Assembly: GCA_036782715.1 (NCBI GenBank)
Contig: DAIPYN010000001.1
Coordinates: forward strand, 62,001 to 126,000
Length of the DNA stretch: 64,000 nt
Origin: UBA3478 sp036782715
GTDB lineage: Bacteria > Bacteroidota > Bacteroidia > Flavobacteriales > Flavobacteriaceae
Reading direction: 5' to 3'
Shown here: positions 48,467-58,015 of the stretch, piece by piece
How positions within the stretch are numbered: position 1 is the stretch's first letter
Layout of the letters: every line of letters starts with the position of its first letter
The notes under the pieces: generated by a model
The model's input: only the letters and a program-made list of their open reading frames with translations
What the model was told of the DNA's origin: nothing
The model's database searches: none
Program-made: the position numbers and the translations under genes

Positions 48467-49666
48467 TTAAACGTTGGTTTTTTTATAGGAGTTTAAGGCA
48501 ATTTCTAATAATCGAATAGCTCTTTTGAGTGATTCTATCTCTAATACATAGGCGATGCGCACTTGATTAATTCCTTGTCCTTTTGTGGCATAAAAACCGG
48601 CTGCAGGGGCGAGCATGACCGTTTCACCTTCAAATTCAAAATGTTCTAAAAGCCATTGTGAAAAATGTTCTGCATCTGACACCGGTAGCTCTGCAATTAA
48701 ATAGAATGCCCCTTGAGGATCAGACACTCGAATCCCATCGATTGCTGATAATCCTTCTTTCAGTACAAGCCTTCTATTGTTGTATTCCGTATTGACCTCT
48801 TTTAAATAGGATGGAGGAGTTTCTAAAGCCGCTTCACTTGCAATTTGGGCTAATGTCGGAGGAGAAAGTCGAGCTTGCGCAAATTTCATAATGCAAGACC
48901 GAACTTCTTTGTTTTTTGTCACCACGTAGCCAATTCGTGCTCCGCACATACTGTAACGTTTAGAAACAGAATCTACTACAACAACGTGCTCTTGCATGCC
49001 TTCGAGAAGAAGCGCCGAATGAAATTGATTTTCACCGTAGACAAATTCTCTATAAACTTCGTCAACAATCAAAAATAAGTCGTGTTTTTTGCACAGGTCA
49101 GCTAGAAATTCAAGCTCTTCTAGCGTATATACATAGCCCGTTGGATTTGACGGGTTACATATTAGAATCGCCTTGGTACGCTTATTGATTTTGGATTCAA
49201 ATGCCTCACGATTGGGTAGGGCAAAGTTATTGTCGATGGATGCAGTGACTGACTTTACAACTAAATTATTTGCAGCTGCAAATCCGTTATAATTCGCATA
49301 AAAGGGTTCTGGGATAATAATTTCATCTTCGGCGTCTAATAGACTTGCCATAACAAAAGACAGTGCCTCAGAACCCCCGGTAGTAATAATTAAATCGTCT
49401 GCTGTAACATTTGCACCAAAACTGTTATAGTAGGTTGCAACTTTAGATCTGTGCTCATCACTCCCTTCAGTTCGACTGTATGCAAGGGTGTCTAAACTTA
49501 AATTCTTTATCGCATGAATAGCACTATCTGGTGTCTTTATATCGGGTTGTCCGATATTTAGATGAAGTACATGAATACCTCTATTCTTAGCTGATTGAGC
49601 GAAAGGAACGAGTTTGCGAATAGGGGATTGCGGCATCGCACTTCCCTTAGCAGATATCTTAGGCAT
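48467..49666 (-). CDS. pyridoxal-phosphate aminotransferase, class I/II
   Basis: This 399-residue fold-type I aminotransferase shows HLNIGQPDIKTPDSA (near 36), TTGGSEALSFVMA (near 99), LICNPSNPTGYVY (near 169) and the PLP lysine in VDSVSKRYSMCGARIGYV (near 237). KRYSMCGARIG in place of SKTFGMTGWRIGY is a recurrent Bacteroidota variant in my recollection. The substrate is uncertain; an amino-donor role linked to amino-acid or cell-wall metabolism would fit the position before murB. It is distinct from the enzyme at 15084-16274. Confidence 0.88.
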   Translation of the reverse strand: MPKISAKGSAMPQSPIRKLVPFAQSAKNRGIHVLHLNIGQPDIKTPDSAIHAIKNLSLDTLAYSRTEGSDEHRSKVATYYNSFGANVTADDLIITTGGSEALSFVMASLLDAEDEIIIPEPFYANYNGFAAANNLVVKSVTASIDNNFALPNREAFESKINKRTKAILICNPSNPTGYVYTLEELEFLADLCKKHDLFLIVDEVYREFVYGENQFHSALLLEGMQEHVVVVDSVSKRYSMCGARIGYVVTKNKEVRSCIMKFAQARLSPPTLAQIASEAALETPPSYLKEVNTEYNNRRLVLKEGLSAIDGIRVSDPQGAFYLIAELPVSDAEHFSQWLLEHFEFEGETVMLAPAAGFYATKGQGINQVRIAYVLEIESLKRAIRLLEIALNSYKKTNV

Positions 49667-49692
49667 ACGGTTTTGGTAGTAAAGGTACCAAA

Positions 49693-50073
49693 TTAGTCGA
49701 TGATATTCCCGCTGATTTTAATGCTGTAAACACCAGAACTCTCACTTGTTATCAAGGTAAGTACCTTTCTGAACGGGCCTTTCAAAAGATCATTAGAAAT
49801 ACGAATTCCTATACTATCTCTTCGGTTAGGCTGAATGAGGTCAGGTTTATAAACTACGTCGTATCCGTAAGATACGTGGGTCTCTAGAAGCTTAACCGTA
49901 TCCTTAGAGCGGTTATTGAAATGAAGGTAATGCACCCTAGGATTACTCTTTGAAACAGATCCGATGGTAATTAAGTCTGATTCAAAAGCTAGCCTAGCCT
50001 CTTGTGCGTGCATCTTTGTTGTAAAAATGAACGAAGCTAAAAAGAGTACAAATATAACTTCTTGCCGTCGCAT
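49693..50073 (-). CDS. small exported DUF1573-like protein
   Basis: This 126-residue protein has a signal peptide (about 1-24, TTKMHAQ) followed by a single beta-sandwich resembling DUF1573/ASH-type Ig-like domains: ESDLITIGSVSKSNPRVHYL, HFNNRSKDTVKLLETHVSYG, then LIQPNRRDSIGIRI. It looks complete, though short. It is predicted to be periplasmic or surface exposed; its function is unknown. It is divergent from valS across 110 nt. Confidence 0.75.
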   Translation of the reverse strand: MRRQEVIFVLFLASFIFTTKMHAQEARLAFESDLITIGSVSKSNPRVHYLHFNNRSKDTVKLLETHVSYGYDVVYKPDLIQPNRRDSIGIRISNDLLKGPFRKVLTLITSESSGVYSIKISGNIID

Positions 50074-50136
50074 GATACAATTTTAAAGTAATGTGTCTTA
50101 GAGGCAAATAACTTTTATAAATGATATGATCTTTCC

Positions 50137-50144
50137 TATTTTTG
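50137..50144 (+). promoter_or_regulatory. -7 promoter element for valS
   Basis: TATTTTTG matches TAnnTTTG. An upstream TTG that could extend the valS frame lies inside this element, which rules it out as start and supports ATG 50184. Confidence 0.5.
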
Positions 50145-50183
50145 TCGGTATTTGACGAATCACCTTATCCTTATCTTTTCCCT

Positions 50184-52817
50184 ATGGAAATAGCTGCCCA
50201 ATATAGCCCTGAGAACATCGAGCAAAAATGGTACGAACATTGGATCGCTAATCAGCTTTTTGAATCGAAAGTTGATGAGCGCGAGCCTTATACCATCGTT
50301 ATACCTCCACCGAATGTCACAGGGGTACTCCATATGGGGCATATGCTGAATAACACTATTCAGGATGTTTTGATTCGTCGCGCTCGACTGCAAGGAAAAA
50401 ATGCCTGTTGGGTGCCTGGTACAGATCACGCCTCTATTGCAACAGAAGCAAAAGTGGTTGCCCGACTAAAGGAGCAGGGTATTGAGAAATCTTCACTTTC
50501 TAGAGAGGAGTTTTTGAAGCACGCTTGGGATTGGACCGATGAGTATGGAGGGGTTATTCTTAAGCAGTTACGACGATTAGGTGCTTCATGTGACTGGTCT
50601 AGAACCAAATTCACCATGGACCCAGATCTTTATGATTCTGTGATTAAGGTGTTTGTAGATCTATATGATAAAGGGTTGATTTATAGAGGGTACCGAATGG
50701 TTAATTGGGACCCAAAAGCCCAAACTACCCTTTCTGATGAAGAAGTGATCTACAAAGAAATGCAGGGCTCACTGTACTACTTAAGTTATCGTTTTGTAGA
50801 GGGAGAAGGCGAAATAACCGTTGCTACTACTAGACCTGAAACGATATTTGGCGACGTTGCTATCTGTGTCAACTCTGAAGATGAACGATATCAATCGTTA
50901 ATTGGTAAAAAGGTTCGAGTACCGATTTGTAATCGTGAAATTCCTATTATCGCAGATTCCTACGTTGATCCCGAGTTTGGGACAGGTTGCCTTAAAATTA
51001 CTCCCGCGCACGATATCAATGATAAAACTATCGGAGATAAGTTCGACCTAGCCATCTATGACGTATTTAATGCAGACGGAACGCTCAATGCTCATGCCAT
51101 GCATTATGAGGGTAGAGATCGTTTTGAAGTTCGTGATTCAATAGCTGAAGAGTTAAATGAACTCGGATTGTTAATTAAGAAAGAGTCACATCTGAATAAC
51201 GTTGGTACTTCTGAGCGCACAGGGGCTGTTATTGAACCAAGGTTATCAGATCAATGGTTCTTAAAGATGGAAGAGTTGGTCAAGCCTGCTATAACTTCTG
51301 TACTTGAAGATCATTCGATTCAACTTTATCCGAAAAAATTCGAAAACACCTATCGCCACTGGCTAGAGAATATCAGAGATTGGAATATTTCTCGACAGCT
51401 TTGGTGGGGTCAACAAATCCCTGCCTATTACTACGGTGATGGCCAAATGGTCGTTGCGACCTCTATAGAAGAAGCCGTTGAAAAAGCGAATCAGCTAGCA
51501 AAACAGAAAGGAGAGGCAAAGACTTATACTGCTGAAGATTTGACTCAAGATGAAGATGTTTTAGACACTTGGTTCTCTTCTTGGCTTTGGCCGATTAGTG
51601 TGTTTAACGGTATCCTTGATCCTGAAAATGAAGAGATCAACTATTATTATCCTACCCAAGATTTAGTCACCGGTCCAGATATCCTCTTTTTCTGGGTAGC
51701 TCGTATGATTATTGCGGGTTATGAGTACCGAGATGCGCCACCATTTACTAGCGTGTATTTAACAGGATTGGTTAGAGATAAACAAGGCCGAAAGATGAGT
51801 AAGTCTCTAGGTAATTCTCCAGACGCTCTAGGTCTGATTGATACCTATGGTGCAGATGCAGTTCGTGTCGGATTATTACTCAGCTCCGCTGCCGGTAACG
51901 ACTTACTTTTCGACGAATCGCTATGCGATCAAGGTCGTAGTTTCGCTAATAAAATCTGGAATGCATTTAGATTAATTAAGAGCTTTGAGGTAGCTGATAT
52001 TGAACAACCTTTATATGCCAAACAGGGGATTGAATGGTTTGAAGCCTCCTTTGCCGCAGCATTAGAGCAGATTGAGGATCACTATCAGAAGTACCGTATT
52101 TCAGATGTTCTGATGAGCATTTATCGTTTGATATGGGATGACTTCTGTTCTTGGTTGTTAGAAATTATCAAACCAGCATATGGTAGCCCCATTGATCAAA
52201 CCACCCTAGACCAGGTAATTGATATTTTAGACAGGCTGCTAGTTACTTTGCATCCATTTATGCCTTTCCTAACCGAGGAACTGTGGCAATCTTTAACATT
52301 AAGAGACTCAAAGGACTCGATTTGTGTCGCAAGTATGCCTAAGGCAAAAGTGTATAAACAAGATACTTTAAGGGCCTTTGAAACGTCAAAGGAGGTGGTT
52401 AGTGCGATTCGATCCATAAGAAAAGAGAAGAGTATTGCCTTTAAAGAGTCGTTAGAGCTCCTAGTGACCGATGTTATTGATTTTGAATTATATGCTGAGG
52501 TAGCTGCTAAGTTGGCCAATACGAGTTTACCTCAAAGGGTTGAAGCGGCTCCAGGGGCTTGTTCTAGTTTTAGAGTGAGTAAAACAGAGTTTTTTATTCC
52601 ACTGAGCGAAGGGGTAGATCTTGAGGCAGAACGGGAAAAGATTCAAAAAGAAATTGATTACCTTAAAGGATTCTTGGCTTCAGTAGACAAGAAATTAAGC
52701 AATGAGCGATTTGTATCAAACGCCCCTGAAAAGGTTATTGAATTAGAGCGTAAAAAGGCCGCTGATGCTCAAGAAAAGATTGAAGGATTAGAGAAGAGCC
52801 TTGGATTACTTCAATAA
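50184..52817 (+). CDS. valS: valyl-tRNA synthetase
   Basis: This 877-residue class I aminoacyl-tRNA synthetase attaches valine to tRNA-Val. The HIGH motif is in PPPNVTGVLHMGHML (near 36-50), the editing domain covers about 185-335 (TTRPETIFGDVAI), and KMSKS is in GRKMSKSLGNSPD (near 530). An anticodon-binding domain and a C-terminal coiled coil (about 810-875, EREKIQKEIDYLKGFLASVD) follow. The ATG at 50184 (MEIAAQYSPENIEQKWYEHW) fits the family. It converges on psd with a 12-nt overlap. Confidence 0.98.
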   Translation: MEIAAQYSPENIEQKWYEHWIANQLFESKVDEREPYTIVIPPPNVTGVLHMGHMLNNTIQDVLIRRARLQGKNACWVPGTDHASIATEAKVVARLKEQGIEKSSLSREEFLKHAWDWTDEYGGVILKQLRRLGASCDWSRTKFTMDPDLYDSVIKVFVDLYDKGLIYRGYRMVNWDPKAQTTLSDEEVIYKEMQGSLYYLSYRFVEGEGEITVATTRPETIFGDVAICVNSEDERYQSLIGKKVRVPICNREIPIIADSYVDPEFGTGCLKITPAHDINDKTIGDKFDLAIYDVFNADGTLNAHAMHYEGRDRFEVRDSIAEELNELGLLIKKESHLNNVGTSERTGAVIEPRLSDQWFLKMEELVKPAITSVLEDHSIQLYPKKFENTYRHWLENIRDWNISRQLWWGQQIPAYYYGDGQMVVATSIEEAVEKANQLAKQKGEAKTYTAEDLTQDEDVLDTWFSSWLWPISVFNGILDPENEEINYYYPTQDLVTGPDILFFWVARMIIAGYEYRDAPPFTSVYLTGLVRDKQGRKMSKSLGNSPDALGLIDTYGADAVRVGLLLSSAAGNDLLFDESLCDQGRSFANKIWNAFRLIKSFEVADIEQPLYAKQGIEWFEASFAAALEQIEDHYQKYRISDVLMSIYRLIWDDFCSWLLEIIKPAYGSPIDQTTLDQVIDILDRLLVTLHPFMPFLTEELWQSLTLRDSKDSICVASMPKAKVYKQDTLRAFETSKEVVSAIRSIRKEKSIAFKESLELLVTDVIDFELYAEVAAKLANTSLPQRVEAAPGACSSFRVSKTEFFIPLSEGVDLEAEREKIQKEIDYLKGFLASVDKKLSNERFVSNAPEKVIELERKKAADAQEKIEGLEKSLGLLQ

Positions 52818-53459
52818 TTCAGCGATAATCGTTTCACCTCCCTTGACTTTTTGGTCGAGAGATACATTCATTTTGGCGTCATTGGGTACGATCACGTCTA
52901 TTCGTGAACCGAACTTGATAAAGCCTGCGTCTTCACCGGCTTTAACGGAATCTCCGACCTTAGCGTAATTAACAATTCTTCGTGCAAGCGCTCCTGCAAT
53001 TTGTCGATAAAGTATGGGCTCACCACTCGGATGCTCAATTACCACTGTGGTTCTTTCATTGTGCGTGCTTGATTTTGGGTGCCAAGCTACTAGGTATTTT
53101 CCATGATGGTATTGACTGTAGAGTACCTTTCCATCAAATGGATATCTCGTCACGTGAACATTTAGTGGCGACATGAAAATTGAAATCAGTGTTCTTGGTT
53201 CTCCAAAATATTCATGATCGGTAAAAGGTTCAATTTTGACTACCGTACCATCAGAAGGTGCGAGAATACCCTTTTCAGATTTTGGTGAGTTTCGCTTAGG
53301 GTTGCGAAAAAACTGTAAAATGATGATCCATAGAAATACACCAGCTATTATTGGTAAACTACCCAGAATTGTAGACTCGATACTCATACCTAGCCAAATA
53401 CATAAAACCAAAACTAGCGTAGCTAGTGCAATAGTAGGGTAACCTTCTTTGTGAAACAT
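52806..53459 (-). CDS. psd: phosphatidylserine decarboxylase, archaeal/short type
   Basis: This 217-residue proenzyme decarboxylates phosphatidylserine to phosphatidylethanolamine. Two N-terminal membrane segments (about 8-45) precede the core ILAPSDGTVVKIE, FMSPLNVHVTRYPFDG and the self-cleavage site FIKFGSRIDVIV, where the Ser after Gly becomes the pyruvoyl cofactor (near residue 184). It is the short form rather than the longer E. coli type. It is co-transcribed with cdsA, whose product feeds the same pathway, 10 nt upstream. Confidence 0.94.
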   Translation of the reverse strand: MFHKEGYPTIALATLVLVLCIWLGMSIESTILGSLPIIAGVFLWIIILQFFRNPKRNSPKSEKGILAPSDGTVVKIEPFTDHEYFGEPRTLISIFMSPLNVHVTRYPFDGKVLYSQYHHGKYLVAWHPKSSTHNERTTVVIEHPSGEPILYRQIAGALARRIVNYAKVGDSVKAGEDAGFIKFGSRIDVIVPNDAKMNVSLDQKVKGGETIIAELLK

Positions 53460-53469
53460 AGATGTTTAA

Positions 53470-54216
53470 TTAAAGGATTAAAAGTAGATAAATGACTGGA
53501 GATAGATAAATCAAACTATCGATACGGTCTAAAATCCCTCCATGTCCGGGAATGACTCTTCCACTGTCTTTGACATGAGTTAGTCGTTTCATTTTAGAAG
53601 CTACTAAGTCTCCAACGTTTGCTAGAAGACTTGTAGTGAGGCTCAGAATAAACCAGTGAGGAAGTGGAAGGTATTGATTCAAAAAATATCCGATAAGAAT
53701 GGTTGCTATTGTGCCTCCTATATAACCCTCTAAGCTTTTGTTCGGTGAAATAGAACTGACCTTTGTTTTTCCAATTTTTGATCCGACCAAATAGGCCATA
53801 GAATCGTTCGTCCATACTAGCAAAAGGATGCCCAAACACCACATGGCGTCGAGTTGGTAGATTAAGAAAAGGTTGAATATCCCTAAAACAGCATAGAGTG
53901 GAGAGAAGTATCGGTGAAAGTAATTGTTCTTGCACTTTTTAAGAAGCATGATGCTCATAAGAAGCGTAGCCATCACCCCGGCATAAACAAAAATGGTTTT
54001 AGACTCACTGGTATAGGCAAGTAAAAGAATCACCGAGGACCCGACAAAAACTAATTGCCTCGGAAGCCGAAACATTCCCCTTATTTCTAGGGCCGCACCG
54101 ATACCTAGTAATGCACACCACATAAAAAACACCTCTTCTCTAGGAACATATATAGCGCCTAAGAACAACAAGATATACACTAATCCGCTAATAGATCGAA
54201 GTACGAGGGTGTTCAT
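53470..54216 (-). CDS. cdsA: phosphatidate cytidylyltransferase
   Basis: This 248-residue membrane enzyme makes CDP-diacylglycerol from phosphatidic acid and CTP. About seven or eight membrane helices are visible. The C-terminal family signature SKMKRLTHVKDSGRVIPGHG with GGILDRIDSL (about 205-235) is intact, as is SISPNKSLEGYIGG. It abuts the LUD gene upstream and psd downstream, forming a phospholipid pair. Confidence 0.96.
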   Translation of the reverse strand: MNTLVLRSISGLVYILLFLGAIYVPREEVFFMWCALLGIGAALEIRGMFRLPRQLVFVGSSVILLLAYTSESKTIFVYAGVMATLLMSIMLLKKCKNNYFHRYFSPLYAVLGIFNLFLIYQLDAMWCLGILLLVWTNDSMAYLVGSKIGKTKVSSISPNKSLEGYIGGTIATILIGYFLNQYLPLPHWFILSLTTSLLANVGDLVASKMKRLTHVKDSGRVIPGHGGILDRIDSLIYLSPVIYLLLIL

Positions 54217-54819
54217 TTAGAAGTCTTCTAAAAGCAGAAGATATAGGTTTTTGGTTTTGGTTCCGTAATGCATGAAGTCATCTTTATTCTCTTGATTAAC
54301 TTCATTATTTTTGAATGAGGTGATCTTAGTGGGTAAAGGACCTCCTAAATGACGTTGTTTGATGGATCGAAGCGCTTCTGAAATGGACGCTACCATTTGA
54401 GAAGTACGAGCAAAAACAATGAGATTTTCGGGCAGTTCCTCGCTTTTTATCCCTTTTAATTGCTTTGAGCAAACGAGTACAGATCCTTGGTTTGCGATAA
54501 GGTGTTCACATTTTGTGGTGAAAATCGTTGGTTTACTGTACCTGTCAGTGAAATGAGCAATCGAAGCGTAACGATCGATAAGTTCTGTATCAAGACATAG
54601 AATGTCGTTCTCTTGCCAACTATTTTCTTTGATGATATCGTCGAAAAAGCGATCTACTTCTTCTTGCTTTTCACAGTATAAAAACTTTCCACCGCTGGCA
54701 GTAAACTCTCTAAGAAACAGCTCATCGACTGGTAATGATTCTGATTTACTCTCTTTGGGAGCCGACGTATTCTCGTCAGATTCGATTTTCTTTCCAAAGA
54801 TGCGATCAAAAAATCCCAT
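54217..54819 (-). CDS. LUD-domain protein
   Basis: This 200-residue protein has a LUD (LutC/YkgG-like) domain at about 60-200 (LIDRYASIAHFTDRYS, TTKCEHLIANQGSVLV, NLIVFARTSQMVASISEAL). It starts with MGFFDRIFGKK, an amphipathic helix that may bind membrane, followed by a Ser/Glu-rich linker. LutC proteins take part in lactate oxidation, but no lutA or lutB gene is adjacent; instead it lies between ftsH and cdsA with no gaps. Its role is unknown and a link to FtsH or lipid enzymes is inferred only. Confidence 0.85.
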   Translation of the reverse strand: MGFFDRIFGKKIESDENTSAPKESKSESLPVDELFLREFTASGGKFLYCEKQEEVDRFFDDIIKENSWQENDILCLDTELIDRYASIAHFTDRYSKPTIFTTKCEHLIANQGSVLVCSKQLKGIKSEELPENLIVFARTSQMVASISEALRSIKQRHLGGPLPTKITSFKNNEVNQENKDDFMHYGTKTKNLYLLLLEDF

Positions 54820-56810
54820 TATGCGTCTAGGCCTTCTTCTTTATTTTCAGGTGTTACTTCTGTCTCTTCCTGAGATTCTTCGGATTGTGTTTCTTTCTCG
54901 AACGGACGTTTCCCGAAAATCTCCTCCAAGTCGTCCTTAAAAATAACTTCTTTTTCTAACAATCGCTCGGCAAGCTTGGTGAGTTTATCCTTATTCTCTT
55001 TGAGAATAGTAATTGCTCGTTGATATTGACCTTCTATTAGATCAGAAATTTCTTTATCAATAGTTTGCGCAGTTACTTCACTGTAAGGTTTTGTAAATCC
55101 ATATTCGCTTTGACCGCTTGAATCGTAATAAGTTACGTTGCCAATCTTATCGTTTAATCCATAAACCGTAACCATCGCACGTGCCTGTTTGGTCACTTTT
55201 TCTAAATCACTGAGTGCTCCTGTAGAAATAGTGTCGAAGATAATTTTCTCCGCAGCACGACCTCCCATAGTTGCACACATTTCGTCTAGCAATTGTTCAG
55301 GTCGAACAATCTGACGTTCTTCAGGTAAATACCAAGCTGCTCCTAATGATTGACCTCTAGGTACAATGGTAACTTTAACAAGGGGAGCGGCATACTGTAG
55401 CATCCAACTAACCGTTGCATGGCCTGCCTCATGAAATGCAATGGCTCGTTTTTCATCTGGAGTGATGATTTTACTTCGTTTCTCTAATCCTCCTACAATT
55501 CGATCGACAGCATCTAAAAAGTCTTGTTTAATAACTGATTTCTGCTCTTTACGTGCTGCAATTAAAGCCGCCTCATTACATACATTTGCGATATCAGCTC
55601 CTGAGAAACCTGGAGTTTGACGGGCTAAAAATTCTAGGTCAAGTGTTTCTGAAGTTTTAATCGGTTTTAGATGTACTTCGAAAATTTCCTTTCTTTCATT
55701 TAGATCGGGTAGATCTACATAAATCTGTCGATCAAAGCGTCCCGCTCTCATTAGTGCCTTGTCTAAAACATCTGCACGGTTTGTCGCTGCAAGTACAATA
55801 ACGTTGGTGTTCGTACCAAAACCATCCATTTCTGTTAATAGTTGGTTAAGGGTATTCTCACGCTCGTCATTCGAACCTGTCATATTGTTTTTTCCTCTTG
55901 CTCGACCAATAGCATCAATCTCATCGATAAAAATGATCGCGGGGGATTTATCCTTAGCTTGTTTGAATAAGTCACGAACTCGAGAGGCTCCAACTCCTAC
56001 AAACATCTCTACAAAGTCAGATCCTGAAAGGGAAAAGAAGGGCACTTTTGCTTCACCAGCAACGGCCTTAGCGAGTAGCGTTTTACCTGTACCTGGAGGG
56101 CCTACTAGCAGCGCTCCTTTTGGTATTTTACCTCCTAATGAGGTATATTTTTCAGGGTTTTTTAAGAACTCGACAATTTCTTGAACTTCTTCTTTCGCAC
56201 CCTCTAAACCAGCAACATCCTTGAATGAAGTTCTAGTATCTGTTTTTTCATCAAAAAGCTTCGCTTTTGATTTTCCAATACTGAAAATTTGACCACCACC
56301 AGCTGCTCCTGATCCACCTGACATTCGTCGCATAAGGAATATCCAAACCCCGATAATAAGTACAAAAGGTAGAATTGAAATAAGGAGTTCTAATAGATAA
56401 TTATTCTCTTTATCGTAGTCGATAACCGTTGCAAGATCGTACTCTGACTTAATCGTCTTGATGGTATTTTCGAAATTTTGCAAATCACCAAAGTCTAAAA
56501 CATACTGGGCAGTTGGAGCAGTAGAAGGTATTAGGCTGGGCTCAGCAACTTTTTTGTGTATCTCTTTTTGGAGGGCGATATCGTTTAGATAAACCTTTGC
56601 TTGACGGGTGTTAGTGATGATTACGATCTTATCTACATCCCCTTCTCTAAGGTATTCTTCTAACTGAGAAGTGGTTGTTTTTTCTTGGTTGTCTAAGGCT
56701 AAACCACCAAATAAATTAAATGCCACGAATACTAGAATTGCGGCATAAAATATCCAGCCGTATTTAGAAGGCTTTTTTTTGGTATTGTTATTCATAGGAT
56801 TATTACTCAT
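54819..56810 (-). CDS. ftsH: ATP-dependent zinc metalloprotease FtsH
   Basis: This 663-residue membrane AAA+ protease degrades misfolded membrane proteins and regulators. Two membrane helices (about 15-33 and 140-160) flank a periplasmic domain. The AAA module has Walker A GPPGTGKTLLAKAVAG (near 235), Walker B AIIFIDEIDAIG and the SRH arginines. The peptidase zinc motif is AFHEAGHATV (near 458) with the third ligand further on. The acidic C-terminus (SEESQEETEVTPENKEEG-like) is normal for the family. It starts 15 nt after rsfS and overlaps the LUD gene by 1 nt. Confidence 0.98.
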   Translation of the reverse strand: MSNNPMNNNTKKKPSKYGWIFYAAILVFVAFNLFGGLALDNQEKTTTSQLEEYLREGDVDKIVIITNTRQAKVYLNDIALQKEIHKKVAEPSLIPSTAPTAQYVLDFGDLQNFENTIKTIKSEYDLATVIDYDKENNYLLELLISILPFVLIIGVWIFLMRRMSGGSGAAGGGQIFSIGKSKAKLFDEKTDTRTSFKDVAGLEGAKEEVQEIVEFLKNPEKYTSLGGKIPKGALLVGPPGTGKTLLAKAVAGEAKVPFFSLSGSDFVEMFVGVGASRVRDLFKQAKDKSPAIIFIDEIDAIGRARGKNNMTGSNDERENTLNQLLTEMDGFGTNTNVIVLAATNRADVLDKALMRAGRFDRQIYVDLPDLNERKEIFEVHLKPIKTSETLDLEFLARQTPGFSGADIANVCNEAALIAARKEQKSVIKQDFLDAVDRIVGGLEKRSKIITPDEKRAIAFHEAGHATVSWMLQYAAPLVKVTIVPRGQSLGAAWYLPEERQIVRPEQLLDEMCATMGGRAAEKIIFDTISTGALSDLEKVTKQARAMVTVYGLNDKIGNVTYYDSSGQSEYGFTKPYSEVTAQTIDKEISDLIEGQYQRAITILKENKDKLTKLAERLLEKEVIFKDDLEEIFGKRPFEKETQSEESQEETEVTPENKEEGLDA

Positions 56811-56825
56811 AGCAAAAGGAAAAAA

Positions 56826-57200
56826 TTAAGAAAAAGAACGTTCGATGGCGGTTAGTTTAGCATCTCCCCAAAGTCCTTCGATATCATATCGCTCTCTAAT
56901 GGGTCTTTGAAAAACATGAACGACCACATCGACATAATCGAGAAGCACCCATTCGCTGTTTTCGGTACCTTCCACTTTCCATGGTTTCGATTTAATCGAT
57001 TTACTAACCTTCTTCTGAATAGAAGAAACGATTGCATTTACGTGCGTATTCGAAGTTCCGTTGCAAATCACAAAATAGTCACAAACTGTATTTTCGATTT
57101 CTCTTAAATCTAACAGGTTTATTTCAACGCCTTTCACATCTTCAATTCCGTCGATGATTAGGGCTATAAGTTCGTCAGTACTCGCTTGTGTTTTTTGCAT
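56826..57200 (-). CDS. rsfS: ribosome silencing factor RsfS
   Basis: This 124-residue DUF143 protein binds ribosomal protein L14 on the 50S subunit and blocks joining with 30S when nutrients are scarce. Signatures are VKGVEINLLDLREIENTVCD, FVICNGTSNTHVNAI and DYVDVVVHVFQRPIRERYDI with LEGLWGDA-like EGLWGDAKL near the C-terminus. Length is typical. It leads the rsfS-ftsH-LUD-cdsA-psd unit. Confidence 0.96.
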   Translation of the reverse strand: MQKTQASTDELIALIIDGIEDVKGVEINLLDLREIENTVCDYFVICNGTSNTHVNAIVSSIQKKVSKSIKSKPWKVEGTENSEWVLLDYVDVVVHVFQRPIRERYDIEGLWGDAKLTAIERSFS

Positions 57201-57223
57201 TCAATCGGTTTAATTTTCGTGCA

Positions 57224-57231
57224 CAAAGTTA
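57224..57231 (-). promoter_or_regulatory. -7 promoter element for the rsfS-ftsH unit
   Basis: TAACTTTG on the minus strand matches TAnnTTTG, 23 nt before the rsfS ATG. The divergent birA gene has only a near match (TAACTTTA at 57287-57294) that ends 1 nt before its ATG. Confidence 0.45.
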
Positions 57232-57295
57232 ATTTATTTTAACTTGTCATGCCTTAGTTTTTCAGCTCTCCTCAGAATATTAAAGATAACTTTAA

Positions 57296-58015
57296 ATGAA
57301 TATTATCAAAGTCGATGCCACGAATTCTACCAGCACTTTGATTGCATCGCTTTTTCGATCGAGGGCTATCGAAATTCCTTCGGCATTGTATACCATCGAT
57401 CAAACAGGTGGGCGTGGTAGACTCGAGCGACCCTGGAGCTCCGAGCCCGGTAAAAACCTGACTATAAGCTATGTTTTACCTGATTTTGGTTCGTCTCTCA
57501 AAGCAGTATTTCGTGCAATGAGGCAGATTACCTGGTCTGTAATTGAAATCTTAGAAGCCGCAGGAATTCCTGATTTATCGGTTAAGTGGCCAAACGACAT
57601 TATGGCAGGTGACGGTAAAATTGCGGGTATTTTAATCGAAAGAAGTTTACGGCAAGGAAAATCTTCTTTTGTTGTTGTTGGAATTGGGTTAAACGTGAAT
57701 CAAGTCAGTTTTAAAGATGAATTTAAAGCTACTTCGATGTGTGAATTAACCCAAAAGATTTTTGAGATCGATCTATTAGCTTACCAGCTCTCTGATTCGA
57801 TCACCAATGTTTTACTTCAAGATCAAGAAATTACTATAGATCAGTTTCAGAGCAAACTGTATGGAAAGAACCAGACGCTTCGATGGCAATTAGGAGACGA
57901 GGTTATTGAAGCTACCTTGCTAGGGGTAACAGAAGATGGATCGGCCCTTTTGTACTCGAGTGAAGGTAAACCTTTAAAATTTACCTCTGAAGAGATTCGG
58001 ATGTTACGCGTTTAA
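57296..58015 (+). CDS. birA: biotin--[acetyl-CoA-carboxylase] ligase
   Basis: This 239-residue class I biotin protein ligase attaches biotin to AccB. It lacks the DNA-binding domain of E. coli BirA. The substrate loop TGGRGRLERPWSS (near 36-48), KWPNDIMAGDGKIAGILIE (near 98-116) and VVGIGLNVNQ are conserved. The C-terminal SH3-like domain is present (GEVTEDGSALLYS-like GVTEDGSALLY). It serves acetyl-CoA carboxylase, whose beta subunit is also in the window. The last 4 nt overlap the SRPBCC gene. Confidence 0.95.
   Translation: MNIIKVDATNSTSTLIASLFRSRAIEIPSALYTIDQTGGRGRLERPWSSEPGKNLTISYVLPDFGSSLKAVFRAMRQITWSVIEILEAAGIPDLSVKWPNDIMAGDGKIAGILIERSLRQGKSSFVVVGIGLNVNQVSFKDEFKATSMCELTQKIFEIDLLAYQLSDSITNVLLQDQEITIDQFQSKLYGKNQTLRWQLGDEVIEATLLGVTEDGSALLYSSEGKPLKFTSEEIRMLRV

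Noticed and set aside
55759..56184. Open frame of 141 codons on the + strand within ftsH
   Set aside because: It is antisense to the conserved AAA domain of ftsH; composition is Ser/Thr-rich shadow sequence with no promoter element.
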